DNA of 64,000 nt from Sabellastarte sp. h YS-2021 (GCA_964017235.1 OZ024930.1:25300614-25364613), one strand, 5' to 3'; counted from the stretch's first letter, positions 24,330-35,689 are shown. The notes: a model not told the origin generated them from the letters alone. A program made the numbers and translations.

Positions 24330-25150
24330 CCAACCTGTAGGAAATCATGGGCTGGGAATCTGTTAATATGGTCCGATTTGACCTTGGAACCCTCCTTCAA
24401 GGTCAAATGAGGATAGCCAAACATAAAAGTGCTTATAACTCGCTTAATATTGGTCCTAGAGGTTTGGAATGAAAACCAACCTATAGAAAATCATGAGCTG
24501 GGAATTTTTTGGTGTGGTCGGATTTCACCTTGGACCCATCTTTCTTCAAGGTCAAATGAGGATAGCCAAACTTAAAAGTGCTTATAACTCGCTTATTATT
24601 GGTCCTAGAGGTTTGGAATGGAAAACCAACCTATAGAAAATCATGGGCTGGGAATGTTTTGGTGTGGTCAGATTTCACCTTAGACCCCTCCTTCCAAGTC
24701 AAACGAAGATAGCCAAACTTAAAGTGCTTCTAACTCGCGTATTATTGGTCTTGGAGGTTTGGGATGGTAAACCAACATATAGGAAATCATGGGCTGGGAT
24801 TCTTTTGGTGTGGTCAGATTTGACCTGGGACCCCTCCTTCAAGGTCAATTGAGGATAGCCAAACTTACAATTGCTTAGAACTCGCTTATTATTGGTCCTA
24901 CAGGTTTGGGATGGTAAACAAGCTACAGGAAATCATGGGCTGGGAATTTTTTTGTGTCATCGGATTTGACCTTGGACCCCTCCTTCAAGGTCAAACAAGG
25001 ATAGCCAAACTTACAATTGCTTATAACTCACTTATTATTGGTCCGAGAGGTTTGGGATGGTAAACCATCCTAAATTCTTTGGCTGGGAATCTTTTGGTAT
25101 GGTCAGATTTGACCTTTGGACCCCTTCTTCATGGTCGAACGAGGATATTG
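24330..25150 (+). repeat. 147-bp tandem array in copy B
   Basis: About 5.5 units marked by TTATTATTGGTCCTAGAGG, GGAAATCATGGGCTGGGAAT and CTTCAAGGTCAAA, following directly on the 155-bp array. Confidence 0.88.
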
Positions 25151-25433
25151 CATTTATAGTATTTTTCTAAATATTTTTAACCTACTTTTTACACTTAAAC
25201 AATTACCTTGTTACTTTATTTCATAATACCATTTGCAGGGCACAACTTTTTTGTCCTTTTCTTCTGTCAGCTTCGGAATATCTTTCGAACATGCTGTTCA
25301 GTTACCATTTACTGTATTTCTGTACAGCCCTTTCCCTGATAATTATGCTTTCCTCTCATTATCACCATCACAAATCAAAAACATTCAGTCAGCTGACACA
25401 GTGCCCGTTCACGGGCACTCTCCTCTTGTTTAG

Positions 25434-25646
25434 TTTACTGATTAATGCTGTCATCTCGCTATTGAATTTTCTTGTTTTAATACTTTATCTTTTCATACAT
25501 TTTCTTTCTCTTAGATGTTATTTTCTGTACTTAAACATTATTTAGACCTTAAAAAAGTGACACTGCACTGAAAGTATTCTGGTCTTTGTACTGTTCCACT
25601 ACTTCTATATGTCATGGTGTTGAAAAGTATTAGATGCTATTTTTAA
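25434..25646 (+). mobile_element. 3' module of an F-type element (fragment)
   Basis: AGTTTACTGATTAATGCTGTC to CATGGTGTTGAAAAGTATTAGATGCTATTTTT matches the F-family 3' module at 13156-13397, but the GGGGTACGGGCATCTCT part is deleted. It follows copy B without a gap. Confidence 0.65.
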
Positions 25647-25649
25647 CAT

Positions 25650-26088
25650 AATATTATTGATGATATTATGTGCTGACAATAACTAATTCAAGCGGTTCAA
25701 AGCTTTTATCTTTATATTTTTTTCGTTTACCGGAGCCCGCAATATTGGATGTTGTTTTCTGTTGAGGTGAATACTAAGCTTCGCAAGGGCACGATGTCGA
25801 GTAGAGTTTTTATCTACGAGCAATCAACCCGAATTATTTGTACTCATCACACCCCTAATCACAGGTAGATATCAGATATTCTGGCGTTCATGGATTCTGA
25901 CCTTTCATTAACAATTCAGTGAGCAGAAATGTTTAATGCATTTGATTGTGATATTTATATCCACAGATGAAAATTGGTGACATGTTGGTCTAGAGTTCGT
26001 CCTGCTGCTTTCAGATGCTGTAATTAAAAAAAACTAGAGCTATTAGATTTGGAATGTAGGTTTTATACAGGTAAGAGTAAGAAGCAGG
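25650..26088 (+). other. Intron sequence without recognised features
   Basis: AT-rich. A short GC-richer stretch lies near 25730-25800. Nothing supports a gene. Confidence 0.45.
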
Positions 26089-26490
26089 GTCTTCACACAG
26101 ATGGTGTCCTCATACCAAGAAGGCCTTATCTCACTGTTACATATAAGGGTACTTTACCAGTGTGCCTTTTAACAAGGACAATGTTTGGCAGTGCAGAGTT
26201 CTGTTACCATATATCTGTGGACCGTAACACTCCACTATTGTTGGTCCTAGGGCCATGAAATGTCAAAACCACTCATTGAAAACAGTGGGCTTCGACTCTG
26301 TTGACTAGTTAACCTTTTCCCCCTGTTTCAAGGTAAAATTAATTGGATTTAACAGAGAAAAGGCCTTATATCTCTTTATTGATTCAAATTGTTTCGATTC
26401 TGAAACATCTCGATAGGGTTGTCAATGTTTGGGAAATGTCAGGTTTGACCTGTGACCTCTCTTTCAAGGTCAAATGAGATTGACATACCT
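26089..26490 (+). repeat. Relic of 147-bp-type tandem units
   Basis: Two or three strongly diverged units with AGGCCTTAT, TTGTTGGTCCTAGGG, GGTTTGACCTGTGACC and TTTCAAGGTCAAATGAG, resembling the 147-bp repeats elsewhere in the window. No element ends are seen. Confidence 0.45.
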
Positions 26491-26618
26491 GGGATTCCTG
26501 GTACCAGAAGTTATTTATGAATTCATATATGTTCATTATATCACACTGAGAATTTTTGTGAGCTTATTTCCTCTTTTAGAAAATGAAACTCTTGTATTTT
26601 ACTTTTCCTGACTTACAG

Positions 26619-26823
26619 AAGACATAGCTAAAGTGATGCGGGAAGAGTTTCACATCAGTCAGGACACAGAGGTACGGCTGTGGAACAAGTACATGAGCAA
26701 CACATATGAACCTCTTACCAAGCCAGACAACACCATACAAGATGCCGGCCTCTATCAGGGTCAGGTCATTGTCATAGAGGAGAAGGCAGAGGATGGGACC
26801 TGGCCTAGGCAGCTGCCTAAAGT
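26619..26823 (+). CDS. USP4/USP15: USP gene, exon d: first ubiquitin-like domain, second part
   Basis: Encodes (E)[20 protein letters not shown] followed by [20 protein letters not shown] and [20 protein letters not shown] then WPRQLPKV. The family has [32 protein letters not shown] and NEDGTWPRG here, the end of the ubiquitin-like domain. The acceptor is TTACAG ending at 26618 and completes the split Glu from exon c. The donor is GTGAGT at 26824, leaving phase 2 (GT) for a split Val. The similarity here is among the highest in the gene. Confidence 0.94.
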
Positions 26824-26914
26824 GTGAGTAGGAGCTCTCTTGAGTGGGTGAAGTTGAGGTAGATTTGTGATGTTAGGGTGGATTTAATGCAGGATGGACC
26901 AAAAAAAGAACAAG

Positions 26915-27036
26915 GGTTGAGTATTGTATCAGCGAATAAAGCACAAACTTCGGAACAATGGACTCGGCCCTATCAGGTTTCATCTATTATTCCGTCCAGA
27001 AGTTTGTGGTTTATTCGCCGATCAAATACTCAAACC
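26915..27036. mobile_element. Short foldback (palindromic) element
   Basis: About 122 bp in which GGTTGAGTATTGTATCAGCG at the left is matched in inverted form by CGCCGATCAAATACTCAAACC at the right; the arms continue through GAATAAA and CACAAACTTC with few mismatches. It is a miniature inverted-repeat structure about 90 bp after exon d. No target duplication was identified and its family is unknown. Confidence 0.6.
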
Positions 27037-27793
27037 AAATCCTTTATTGCTATTATAAAGACCGGTATGATTTTAACCCAAAAATGTCTTAATTCAATCA
27101 ATAAATGTAGTTGTTGTAGGAACTATAACTGTTGGTTTCCGTAAAATTATGTGTTTCGTACTTTAACAGTAAACAGTCTGTGGAACTACTTTTACAATCA
27201 GAGCCCTCGCACTATGATGTATGCTAGCAATGATGCGTACTGGTGAGTTTTCGTCCACTGCACATATCTGGTCTTTATAACATAGGATAAGTGCCAAAAT
27301 GTTAGTGTGTATGCAATTAATGGGCTGAATCAATACATTGTACATAAAGCATGACAAGAAAGAATCAGTTAGTGAGTTTGATGTAGAGTAGATGCCTAAA
27401 CTAGAAATAACTGGTAAAAGGAGCAGTTACAGGTAATTACGCAGGAATGGCTAGAAACATTCAAGTAATGGGACAGATGTAGGGTAACAGCCTTAAGTGT
27501 TACTCAAAATGATTTTTCATGCGCCGATTCCTGCTTGAGGTTTCGACTCAGTAAGTTTGTGTTATGTCCCATTTGCTATGTTATGTTTCAACTCCCTAAG
27601 TTAACTGTCTCTGTCTACACAAATGCATCATAGTAGATCTTCGTTCTTGTTGGGAAAATCAGAAATGGTTTTCTAGTTCACAAGTAATTTCAGGTATCAA
27701 GACCTGATATTTGCTTCAACATAAAATTAATTTTGCTGAAGAGATTTTCGCTGTTAAGTTTTGACTTTATTTGTGACTGTCTTTTCCCCATAG
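27037..27793 (+). other. Intron sequence before exon e
   Basis: No repeat or gene recognised. The acceptor TTTTCCCCATAG ends at 27793. Confidence 0.5.
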
Positions 27794-27883
27794 ATCATCG
27801 GTGTCTAGTACAGCCAGCCAGTCACAGAGCACAAGCAATGGAGTTGTTAAAGATGAGGCAGAAGACAAAACAGCGAGCACAAA
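27794..27883 (+). CDS. USP4/USP15: USP gene, exon e: Ser/Thr-rich linker
   Basis: A 90-bp exon encoding (V)SSVSSTASQSQSTSNGVVKD then EAEDKTASTK, a low-complexity acidic and Ser-rich linker between the ubiquitin-like domain and the catalytic core. The split Val (GT|A) joins exon d and the split Lys (AA|A) joins exon f. The acceptor is CCCCATAG and the donor GTAAGT at 27884. Linkers at this place vary in USP4/15 proteins, so support comes from splice sites, phase and position rather than conserved residues. It could be alternatively spliced: its length divides by three and both flanking introns are phase 2. Confidence 0.8.
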
Positions 27884-28462
27884 GTAAGTCCAAAAACAAT
27901 GGTTTTCATGGCATGTGGGTTAGGTATTGGTTGGACCAGTTCTGTAATCAAAACTGTTTTCTAGGGCTTTGAAACTGATCAAAATCTAGGATTTTGTTTG
28001 CTTGCCACTGATATGGTGAAAATTTACTGCACGTGTACATTTCATCCTTTTCTACCTAAATGAAATGTGGTATACCAGTTTACCGTTCATATCCCTAATG
28101 TAACGGTATCAAAAATTAATTGTTTGGAATTAAAAATATAAAATTACCCATTTAGGTTGTTTCACTTTTTTTCCAGCAGCCTGCTTCAATAGTTAATAAT
28201 ATAAGGCCATATTAGAAAAGAATGCAAGAAAGCCTAGCTGTGAAACTACTAATAGTTAGAGGTACCAGTGAACATAAAAACTACAATCTTTAATTTGAGT
28301 TTTCTCCGCCATATCTGCACAGATTTTGGTCCAACAAAAAAAGAACAGAAGCTCTGTAACAGAACTTTTCAAGTAATGCACCTCATACTTACAGGTAACA
28401 TAGTTAAAAAAAAATTTTTACACATGACCAGCACTTGTTGACAAATTATCTATGGTAAGTGG
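27884..28462 (+). other. Intron sequence before a hAT-like element
   Basis: AT-rich with no recognised features. Confidence 0.45.
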
Positions 28463-28964
28463 TAGTGCTGGGAGATCGCTGTGATTTTACCTGTCGATAT
28501 TCGAATCAAAATAATGTGTACAAAGATCAAACATTGCCAATTATGGAGTCAGAAGTGTGAACCAGACCAAAAATATCAAATATTAAATAAAAACAAGGAA
28601 AATGGATACAAATTTTCACAAGTATAACCTAAATATAACGTAAAAGTTTTTTTACAAATGTCTACCTCACTCCATGCCATGCTTTATCTGTCCTCGCTTG
28701 TGATTGATTGATTTTATAACCACTGTGATAACAGTGGGAAAACCCACAGGTGTTTTCTGTTACCTTTAATTTTTTTGTGATTTTAACTTATGAATATTTC
28801 AGATTTTTGCAAAATATTATTCCGTTTGGTGCTTTATTATCATCAAAAGGCTACAAACATATGAGTTTGGCAAATATCACTTGTACTTAAATGTGACCGA
28901 TCATTGATCGGCATTGAGCCAGCGAGCGATAATACCGAAGATTGCAAACATCTTCCCGGCACTA
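28463..28964. mobile_element. Non-autonomous hAT-like element, older copy
   Basis: Ends TAGTGCTGGGAGA and TCTTCCCGGCACTA are inverted repeats similar to those of the nested hAT at 160-558. The flanking 8-bp sequences GTAAGTGG and GATAGTAG match at five positions, as expected of an old target duplication. About 500 bp, no coding. Confidence 0.6.
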
Positions 28965-29976
28965 GATAGTAGCACCAGAGAATAAATAGTAATGTTCTCC
29001 AGTCTATATTTCTCCCTGTTTAGGGAAAATACACATCTGACTGAATCATAGAATTAGGAATAAACGCAAAATTTCTTGTCATTGAGCTTGTAGTAATAGG
29101 TTAATTCATATGAAAGCAATGAAGTCAATTATATGTTTTTGCATTTTTTTTTACAATCTGTTTTAATGTAAACCTAGGTGAGAATGTACTTTGCTCTGAT
29201 ATTACTCCTTGTGATGTCACCACAACTCTCAATCTGTGGTCGTGGGTTTGAATCCAGTACATGTCAGCATGAGGCCTATCCAAATTTGACATCCTTTGAA
29301 AGTATGATTATGCTCACATCAGTTACCTTTGACCTAGTTGTGCAGTGTTCTTGGATTAATAATGAAATATCTAGAACTCCCTCAAAATCTCAAGTGGCAT
29401 GATTCAGATTAAATTGGCCCTGTGGTCATGCCCAATATTATATAAGCAGACTTTTTTAGTGCTTGATCTTTTTGTGAACAGACTTGAAGATGCATAAATT
29501 AAAAGTGCATTATAAAATCATACAAGCATTGAACAGAAAGATGTAAGGCAAACACCAGATATTTCCTTATTTCTTTATCAGCAGTTTAAATATCCTTTGA
29601 CTACAGCCAATATTTAGTAAATTTTAAATACCAAAAAAAATCCATGCAGCCAAAGTGACTTTCTTCAAGTTTATATATTTCTTGGTAACTAACTTATCCT
29701 ACTAGTTTCACACTAAAATATCAGTGGAAGTTAGAGGTGAAGTTGAGCTGTCTATGGTGTAGCTGTTAAAATGTCTTTAAAAAGTTTAATTTATGTTTAG
29801 TGATAAAATTTCTCATGTATGTGAGATACAGTAGACAATACATAATTTTCAAAAGAATACAGACACCAAATGTTTGAATGTTTGCGCAATACCCTGACCA
29901 AGCATTCAAGTAGTGGTTAGCTTTTGGTTTTCAGCCTTATTAGATACATGATATAATCTCAACCTTGTGTTTTCAG
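28965..29976 (+). other. Intron sequence before exon f, with a SINE-like fragment
   Basis: Mostly AT-rich unique sequence. At about 29200-29300 GGTCGTGGGTTTGAATCC resembles a tRNA-type B box, followed by CTATCCAAATTTGACATCC; the same order recurs diverged at 30155-30230. It is probably a worn tRNA-derived SINE. The acceptor TGTGTTTTCAG ends at 29976. Confidence 0.4.
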
Positions 29977-30130
29977 ATGGAACTCCAATTCTTCATCTGG
30001 TAGCTATGGAAACAACTCCCGTTACTATAGCAGTAACTATGATAATAGTTATGGTAGCAAATCTGTCAAGTCTGGATTGTGTGGTCTCAGTAATTTGGGA
30101 AACACTTGTTTCATGAACTCTGCTCTACAG
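29977..30130 (+). CDS. USP4/USP15: USP gene, exon f: linker and catalytic Cys box
   Basis: Encodes (K)WNSNSSSGSYGNNSRYYSSN then YDNSYGSKSVKSGLCGLSNL and GNTCFMNSALQ. GLCGLSNLGNTCFMNS is the Cys box that opens the USP catalytic domain; the nucleophile Cys codon is at 30107-30109. Before it runs a segment dominated by Ser, Asn, Tyr and Gly. The acceptor is TTTTCAG ending at 29976 and the donor GTGAGT at 30131; it ends in phase 0. All residues expected in the Cys box are present, so this half of the active site looks functional. Confidence 0.95.
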
Positions 30131-30848
30131 GTGAGTTACTTGTACATACAGTGTAAATGACCACTTGACTCTGACCTCTATGGTTGTGGGTTTGAATACA
30201 TCTCCTGCCCTACCCAATCTGACACCAGCTGTTAACACATTGACTTTGAACATGTACTTGTTAGTTGTGTGTACCACACTAGAACTAGTTTAAAGTAGGA
30301 TGTTAAACTGGAACTACTTATGCTTTCACACAGCATGGGCGCAGCCATGTTTGATATGACTATCATAGATCTACGGGAGAAAAAAAAAACATCTCACTTT
30401 CTTCGAAGAAGCTTTTTAACCAGAATATTTATTTTAAGATTTAAGAAGTGGAAATAAAATTCAATTTAAAAAGACCAAGATTGCTAAGTACAACTTAAAC
30501 TCAATAACTCAGACCTTCATATGAAGATGTAGTTTTGAGGGAAGTCTGTAACACCCATGTTTATGTGTTTTTTTTCCTTTCTGTGAGACGAGAATTACAA
30601 AATTTGCAAAAGAAAAATGCTCATAAATGAAGTAATTAATAAATTTATATGGTGAACTAAATGTTTTTCTCCATTTTTAGAAGATTATTTTAGCACAATA
30701 TACCAGAACTAGTTGAACTTAACTTCCTTTCTTTCACACACAGAATATACACTCTCTCTGTAAATGGGGAATAAAGACCTTGGCTATCAATCCAGGGAGA
30801 GATCAGATATCAAGTCATAGAAGTCACCCATGTACTGTAAAACTTTAA
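30131..30848 (+). other. Intron sequence with a second SINE-like fragment
   Basis: At 30155-30300, TGTGGGTTTGAATAC, CTACCCAATCTGACACC and AAAGTAGGATGTTAAACTGG form a diverged tRNA-derived SINE relic related to the one near 29230. The rest is AT-rich with nothing recognised. Confidence 0.4.
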
Positions 30849-30994
30849 TTTATTTATTTGGGGTTTAACGTCGCTTTCAACACTGTACAGGTCATATCAC
30901 GACGGGTAGTTGGAAGGGCAGAGGAAACCAGTACATAGAGTTCGCTAGGGTTGTGTACTGTAAACTGCCGACCAACGGCAAGCAACTACCAGCT
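30849..30994 (-). mobile_element. 5'-truncated SINE copy
   Basis: Minus-strand copy of the SINE at 55569-55803, lacking the tRNA-like head and keeping the body (GGTAGTTGCTTGCCGTTGG, ACCCGTCGTGATATGACC) and the AAAT tail. A 13-bp perfect direct repeat TGTAAAACTTTAA flanks it (30836-30848 and 30995-31007), showing target-primed insertion. Confidence 0.88.
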
Positions 30995-31007
30995 TGTAAA
31001 ACTTTAA

Positions 31008-31640
31008 AAGTTTGCCATGAATATTTTAAGCTCATTTTATGGAATAAGTAAAAGTTAATGTTTTCGGCATTATCACTCCCTGAATTGTAATGCATTCAAA
31101 TTACCTGTTTGCGTAAAATAAATAGAACATATAGATTAGCTTCAAGAAAAAATTATTTCATGAAATTTGTTTCAGAATAAGACAAATTAAATGGAATTAA
31201 AGACAAATACCTTACAGTAAACATTTTTTTACACATAAATAAAACATGGAGAAACTTTTTCACTGCCTACAGTTGGGTAGGTAAAAGTGAGATGTTTTTA
31301 GTTTGAAGTAATGTTTACGAAAGAAACCAGAAAAAAAGAAAACAATCAAAACATGGCCATTATGTTTTATAAAAGAAGTAATGTACAAAGCCACTGAACA
31401 AAACTGGTGTAATTATGTGATTTAATCACTTGAAAAAGGTTTGATGAATGAAATAAATGAAAACTTTAGCTGTTAAGTTCACCTTAATAATGTTCTAAAT
31501 TATCGCTCACAAACATACCGGTACTTTACGACAGTTTTTTCCTTCAATGCTATTTCAACAGAGACCTCCGTACCCCCCTCCTCCCCCTCCCCCCAGCACC
31601 ACCACCACCACCAAGATATAACTCGAATTTGGTGTAACTC
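31008..31640 (+). other. Intron sequence with a C-rich and CAC-repeat patch
   Basis: AT-rich apart from 31565-31612, which has runs of C and about six CAC/ACC triplets (a simple repeat). No gene. Confidence 0.5.
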
Positions 31641-31688
31641 GAACCTAATTCCCTGGATTTTTGACATTCAACTTACACAGAGTCTACT
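31641..31688. mobile_element. Solo Tigger-type terminal fragment
   Basis: TTACACAGAGTCTACTG followed by TA matches the right end of the Tigger element at 3403-3421, with GTAACTCGAA motifs just inside, also as in that element. The other end is not found, so it is a truncated copy or a worn MITE. Confidence 0.55.
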
Positions 31689-31916
31689 GTATAAGCAGTC
31701 CTGTCTCAAAACAATAAATATCACCAATATCTGTTGGTCAGTGAAGTGTTTTAAACCTACCTGTTGGAACATTTTTAAACCCACAGTACAACCAAGTTTC
31801 CCTCATTTATGGACAGTATTTTCAACTGTAGGGTTTCTCTTGTTATACCATTTAGGGAAGTCTCGTCTGGTCTGCTGTGTACATGATTTCTCTCTTCATG
31901 CTTAAACTGCAGTGTA

Positions 31917-32095
31917 CAGTAGAACCTCTAGTTTGTGGACAGGTTGGGAGAATATTTTGTTTGGAAAATAGAAGGTTCATAAAATAGAAGAGGTGTTTAA
32001 GTACAAAACAACAGGGACATACAAATTCGGAAGAGTGGAAATCAGTTCATAAAATAGAATATTCAGTAAACATAAGGTTGTACAATAGAGGTTTT
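31917..32095. mobile_element. Possible pogo/mariner-type MITE
   Basis: The left end TACAGTAGAACCTCTAG and the right end TAGAGGTTTTGTTATA share an inverted AACCTCTA. Inside, TTCATAAAATAGAA recurs. The TIR match is short and imperfect. Confidence 0.35.
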
Positions 32096-32148
32096 GTTAT
32101 ACTAGTTATATATGGTTTGTCTTTTAACTGTTTGCACTTTCATTTCAG

Positions 32149-32322
32149 TGTATGAGCAATGTGCCGCAACTGACCCGTTACTTCCTGTCTGACAAGTGGC
32201 AGAGTGAACTCAACAAGGACAATCCACTGGGAATGCACGGACAGATTGCCAGCTCCTATGCTGACCTCATACACTCAATGTGGTCTGGAAAGTACAGCTA
32301 CACTGTGCCCCGAAATTTTAAG
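32149..32322 (+). CDS. USP4/USP15: USP gene, exon g: catalytic domain
   Basis: Encodes [20 protein letters not shown], then [20 protein letters not shown] and [18 protein letters not shown]: 58 codons, phase 0 at both ends. The family has CLSNTPPLTEYFLND, DNPLGMRGEIAKSYAELI and MWSGK here, directly after the Cys box. The acceptor is CATTTCAG and the donor GTTAGA at 32323. The next exon is 19.2 kb away across the largest intron seen. Confidence 0.95.
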
Positions 32323-32879
32323 GTTAGAAAACCACAACTGGTGTAATATTTGGTGAATATTACCAAGTTCACAGCGGGACAGGTGTTTAGACTGTTGCAC
32401 TCTAATTTAAATCAATGTGGACTTTTATAGCGCTTAATCTCCATCAATTAACAAACTCTCAGGTGCAGGTGAATATACAACCCCCCCTTAGTTAAGCGTC
32501 CCTTACGGGACGTTTGTTTGTGTATGGGAGACCTTCAGGCTCCGCATTTTGTTTTCCTTATAACTCTGTAACCGTTAGGCGGATTCTTTTCAAATTTGTC
32601 AGGTTTAGGCAGTAGCCTTGGGGAATTTTTTTGAATATGCTGCAGTGACATTTCAACCAATCAGAGAGGTCACATGACCAAAAATGTCTTTTTTCGATGG
32701 GGAAGCTTGTCCGGATGATAACTTGAAAGGAATTTTATCAATTCACCTGAAACCTGGCAAATACATTCATTCTATTAAAATCTGAAAATCATTAGATTTT
32801 GGCATTGATTGGTTAAGAAATGGCCGAATAATTAATGATTAATTAATCATTATGAATTTTCCAAATAAGGAAAACACAA

Positions 32880-33960
32880 AAATGCTTATATCTGGAAAAC
32901 CGTGCTAGATAGAGCGATTTCGACGAAATTTTTGACCCACAGGGTATCTCTGTGGAGTAGTTATCCCATTTTTGAAAAAAATTTTGTCTCGCCAAAAATG
33001 GCGGCCATTTTGAATTTTCGAATTTTTCACAAAAATTGCAAAACATAAAAATGCTTATATCTCGAAAACCGTACTAGATAGAGCGATTTCGACGAAATTT
33101 TTGACCCACAGGGTATCTCTGCGGAGTAGTTATCCCAGGTTTGAAAAAAATTTTGTCTCGCCAAAAATGGCGGCCATTTTGAATTTTTCGCAAAAATTGC
33201 AAAACATAAAAATGCTTATATCTCGAAAACCGTACTAGATAGAGCAATTTAGACGAAATTTTTGACCCACAGGGTAGCTCTGCAGAGTAGCCATGCCTAT
33301 TTTCAAAAAAATTTTATCTTGCCAAAAATGGCGGCCATTTTGAATTTTCGAATTTTTCGCAAAAATTGCAAAACATAAAAATGCTTATATCTCGAAAACC
33401 GTGCTAGATAGAGCGATTTCGACAAAATTTTTGACCCATCGGATATCTCTGCAGAGTAGCCATGCCAATTTTCAAAAAAAAAATTTCTCGCAAAAAATGG
33501 CAGCCATTTTGAATTTTCGAATTTTTCGCAAAATTACAAAACATAAAAATGCTTATATCTCGAAAACCGTGCTAGATAGAGCGATTTCGACGAAATTTTT
33601 TACCCATAGGGTATCTCTGCAGAGTAGCCATGCCAATTTTCAAAAAAAAAAATTCTCGCAAAAAATGGCAGCCATTTTGAATTTTCGAATTTTTCGCAAA
33701 ATTACAAAACATAAAAATGCTTATATCTCGAAAACCGTGCTAGATAGAGCGATTTCGACGAAATTTTTGACCCATCGGGTATCTCTGCAGAGTAGTTATC
33801 CCAATTTCAAAAAAAAAATTTTCTTGCCAAAAATGGCGGCCATTTTGAATTTTCGAATTTTTGCGCAAAAATTGCAAAACACAAAAATGCTAATATTTCG
33901 AAAACCGTGCTACATAGAGCGATTTCGACCAAATTTTTAATCTTCAGGGTATCTCTGCAG
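32880..33960 (+). repeat. 169-bp-type tandem array (ATGGCGGCCAT family)
   Basis: About six units of 160-170 bp with CTCGAAAACCGTGCTAGATAG, CACAGGGTATCTCTGC and AAAATGGCGGCCATTTTG, each ending GAATTTTCGAATTTTTCGC. Some units carry a G-to-A change giving AAAATGGCAGCC. Confidence 0.9.
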
Positions 33961-33973
33961 AGCAGCTATCCCA

Positions 33974-35180
33974 AAGAGCTTTCACTTGGTGAAGTTTCAG
34001 ACCCATAGCTAATTACTCACCTACTCAAAATGAGTAAATGCGAATTACCTCTAAAAGTATTGCAGATGGCCAATTTTTCTCAAATAACTCATTCACCTAC
34101 TTTTGGAAGAGCTTTCACTTGGTGAAGTTTCAGACCCGTAGCTTATTACTCACCTACTCAAAATGAGTAAATGCTAATTATCTCAAAAACTATTGCGGAT
34201 ACCCAATTTTTATCAAATAACTCATTCATGTACTTTTGGGAGAGCTTTCACATGGTGAAGTTTCAGACCCATAGCTAATTACTCACCTACTCAAAATGAG
34301 TAAATGTGAATTATCTCTAAAAGTATTGCAGATAGCCAATTTTTCTCAAATAACTCATTCACCTACTTTTGGGAGAGCTTTCACTCAGTGAAGTTTCAGA
34401 CCCATAGCTAATTATTTACCTACTCAAAATGAGTAAATGCTAATTATCTGTAAAAGTATTGCGGATACCCAATTTTTATCAAATAACTCATTCATCTACT
34501 TGTGGGAGAGCTTTCACATGGTGAAGTTTCAGACCCATAGCTAATTACTCACCTACTCAAAATGAGTAAATGCGAATTATCTCTAAAAGTATTGCAGATA
34601 GCCAATTTTTCTCAAAGAAATCATTCGTCTACTTTTGGGAGAGCTTTCACTTGGTGAAGTTTCAGACCCATAGCTAATTACTCACCTACTCAAAATGAGT
34701 AAATGTGAATTATCTCTAAAAGTATTGCAGATAGCCAATTTTTCTCAAATAACTCATTCACCTACTTTTGGGAGAGCTTTCACTCTGTGAAGTTTCAGAC
34801 CCATAGCTATTTATTCACCTACTCAAAATGAGTAAATGCGAATTATCTGTAAAAGTATTGCGGATACCCACTTTTTATCAAATACTCATTCATCGACTTG
34901 TGGGAGAGCTTTCACATGGTGAAGTTTCAGACCCATAGCTAATTACTCGCCTACTCAAAATGAGTAAATGCGAATTATCTCTAAAAGTATTGCAGATAGC
35001 CAATTTTTCTCAAATAACTCATTCACCTACTTTTGGGAGAGCTTTCACTTGGTGAAGTTTCAGACCCATAGCTAATTATTCACCTACTCAAAATGAGTAA
35101 ATGTGAATTATCTCTTAATAGTATTGCAGATTGCCAATTTTTCTCAAATAACTCATTCACCTACTTTTGGAAGAGCTTTC
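33974..35180 (+). repeat. 133-bp tandem array
   Basis: About nine units; AGCTTTCAC recurs at 33977, 34110 and 34243, exact 133-bp steps. Unit marks are GAAGTTTCAGACCCATAGC, CTCAAAATGAGTAAATG and ATCAAATAACTCATTC. Alternating subtypes (CAGATAGCC and CGGATACCC) suggest a two-unit order. Confidence 0.92.
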
Positions 35181-35689
35181 ACACACGAAAATGAAAATTT
35201 GTGAATATCTCAGAAAAGCTATTTCTTCTCCTTTAATGCTCGGCGGGAGATACACACCGCGGCAGTGGTCTTGACAAAAATTTTTGTCTCCCCAAAAATG
35301 GTGGCCATTTTGAATTTTCAAAGTTTTTGCAAAACACAAAAATGCTTATATCTCGAAAACCGTGCTATATGGAGCGAACTCAACAAAATTTTTGACCTGC
35401 TGGGTATCTGCAGAGTAGCCATGCCAATTTTCCAAATATTTTTGTCTCGCCAAATATAGTGGACATTTTTAATTTTTTAATTTTTGGTAAAACACAAAAA
35501 TGCTTATATCTTGAAAACCGTGCTAGATAGAGCAGACTGCGCTGACTTTGGTTGCCACAACAGTATAAGGCTAGAAACGAAGCATTTTCTTAATAATTTA
35601 GCACTCACCTTTATATCCTTTTCGGGACGCTTTGTTTTTGCATAGCAAAAACATTATCTTTTTTTTTTGCGAGCGATCCTCTAGTTTGG

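Larger units (their letters stand above)
17274..25431 (+). mobile_element. Helentron-like non-autonomous element, copy B, with expanded satellite
   Basis: Same element as copies A, C and D but 8.2 kb long. The 5' end is truncated: it starts within GTACGTGGGCGTCCGCG and lacks the TTTTTATGTC hairpin. The head, 155-bp array (17640-24330, about 43 units), 147-bp array (24330-25150) and 3' end (GTCAGCTGACA, AGTGCCCGTTCACGGGCACT, CTCCTCTTGTTT) are in the same order as in A. The spacer between the arrays with GATGGCCGCC, seen in A, C and D, is deleted. It fills most of the 9.7-kb intron between exons c and d. No coding. Confidence 0.82.
32492..35687 (+). mobile_element. GCGTCCC-family array-bearing element, complete copy
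   Basis: The 5' end TTAAGCGTCCC forms the hairpin GCGTCCCTTACGGGACG. The body has a head, a 169-bp array (32880-33960), a 133-bp array (33974-35180) and a short second 169-bp stretch (35270-35545). The 3' end has GGGACGCTT, repeating the 5' arm inverted, then a TTTTTGCATAGCAAAAA hairpin, a T-rich insert and CCTCTAGTTT. No coding: the 179-codon open frame at 33401 is only the array read through. Confidence 0.8.

Noticed and set aside
17640-24330. CRISPR-like regular repeats
   Set aside because: The units are contiguous 155-bp monomers without unique spacers, in an animal genome.
33401-33940. A 179-codon open frame with repeating KITKHKNAYIS-type motifs
   Set aside because: It is the 169-bp array read through in a frame without stops; the same DNA gives similar frames on both strands and in other arrays.
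35157-35459. Short frames on both strands near the end of the 133-bp array
   Set aside because: They fall in the second 169-bp repeat stretch and match its translation in other arrays.
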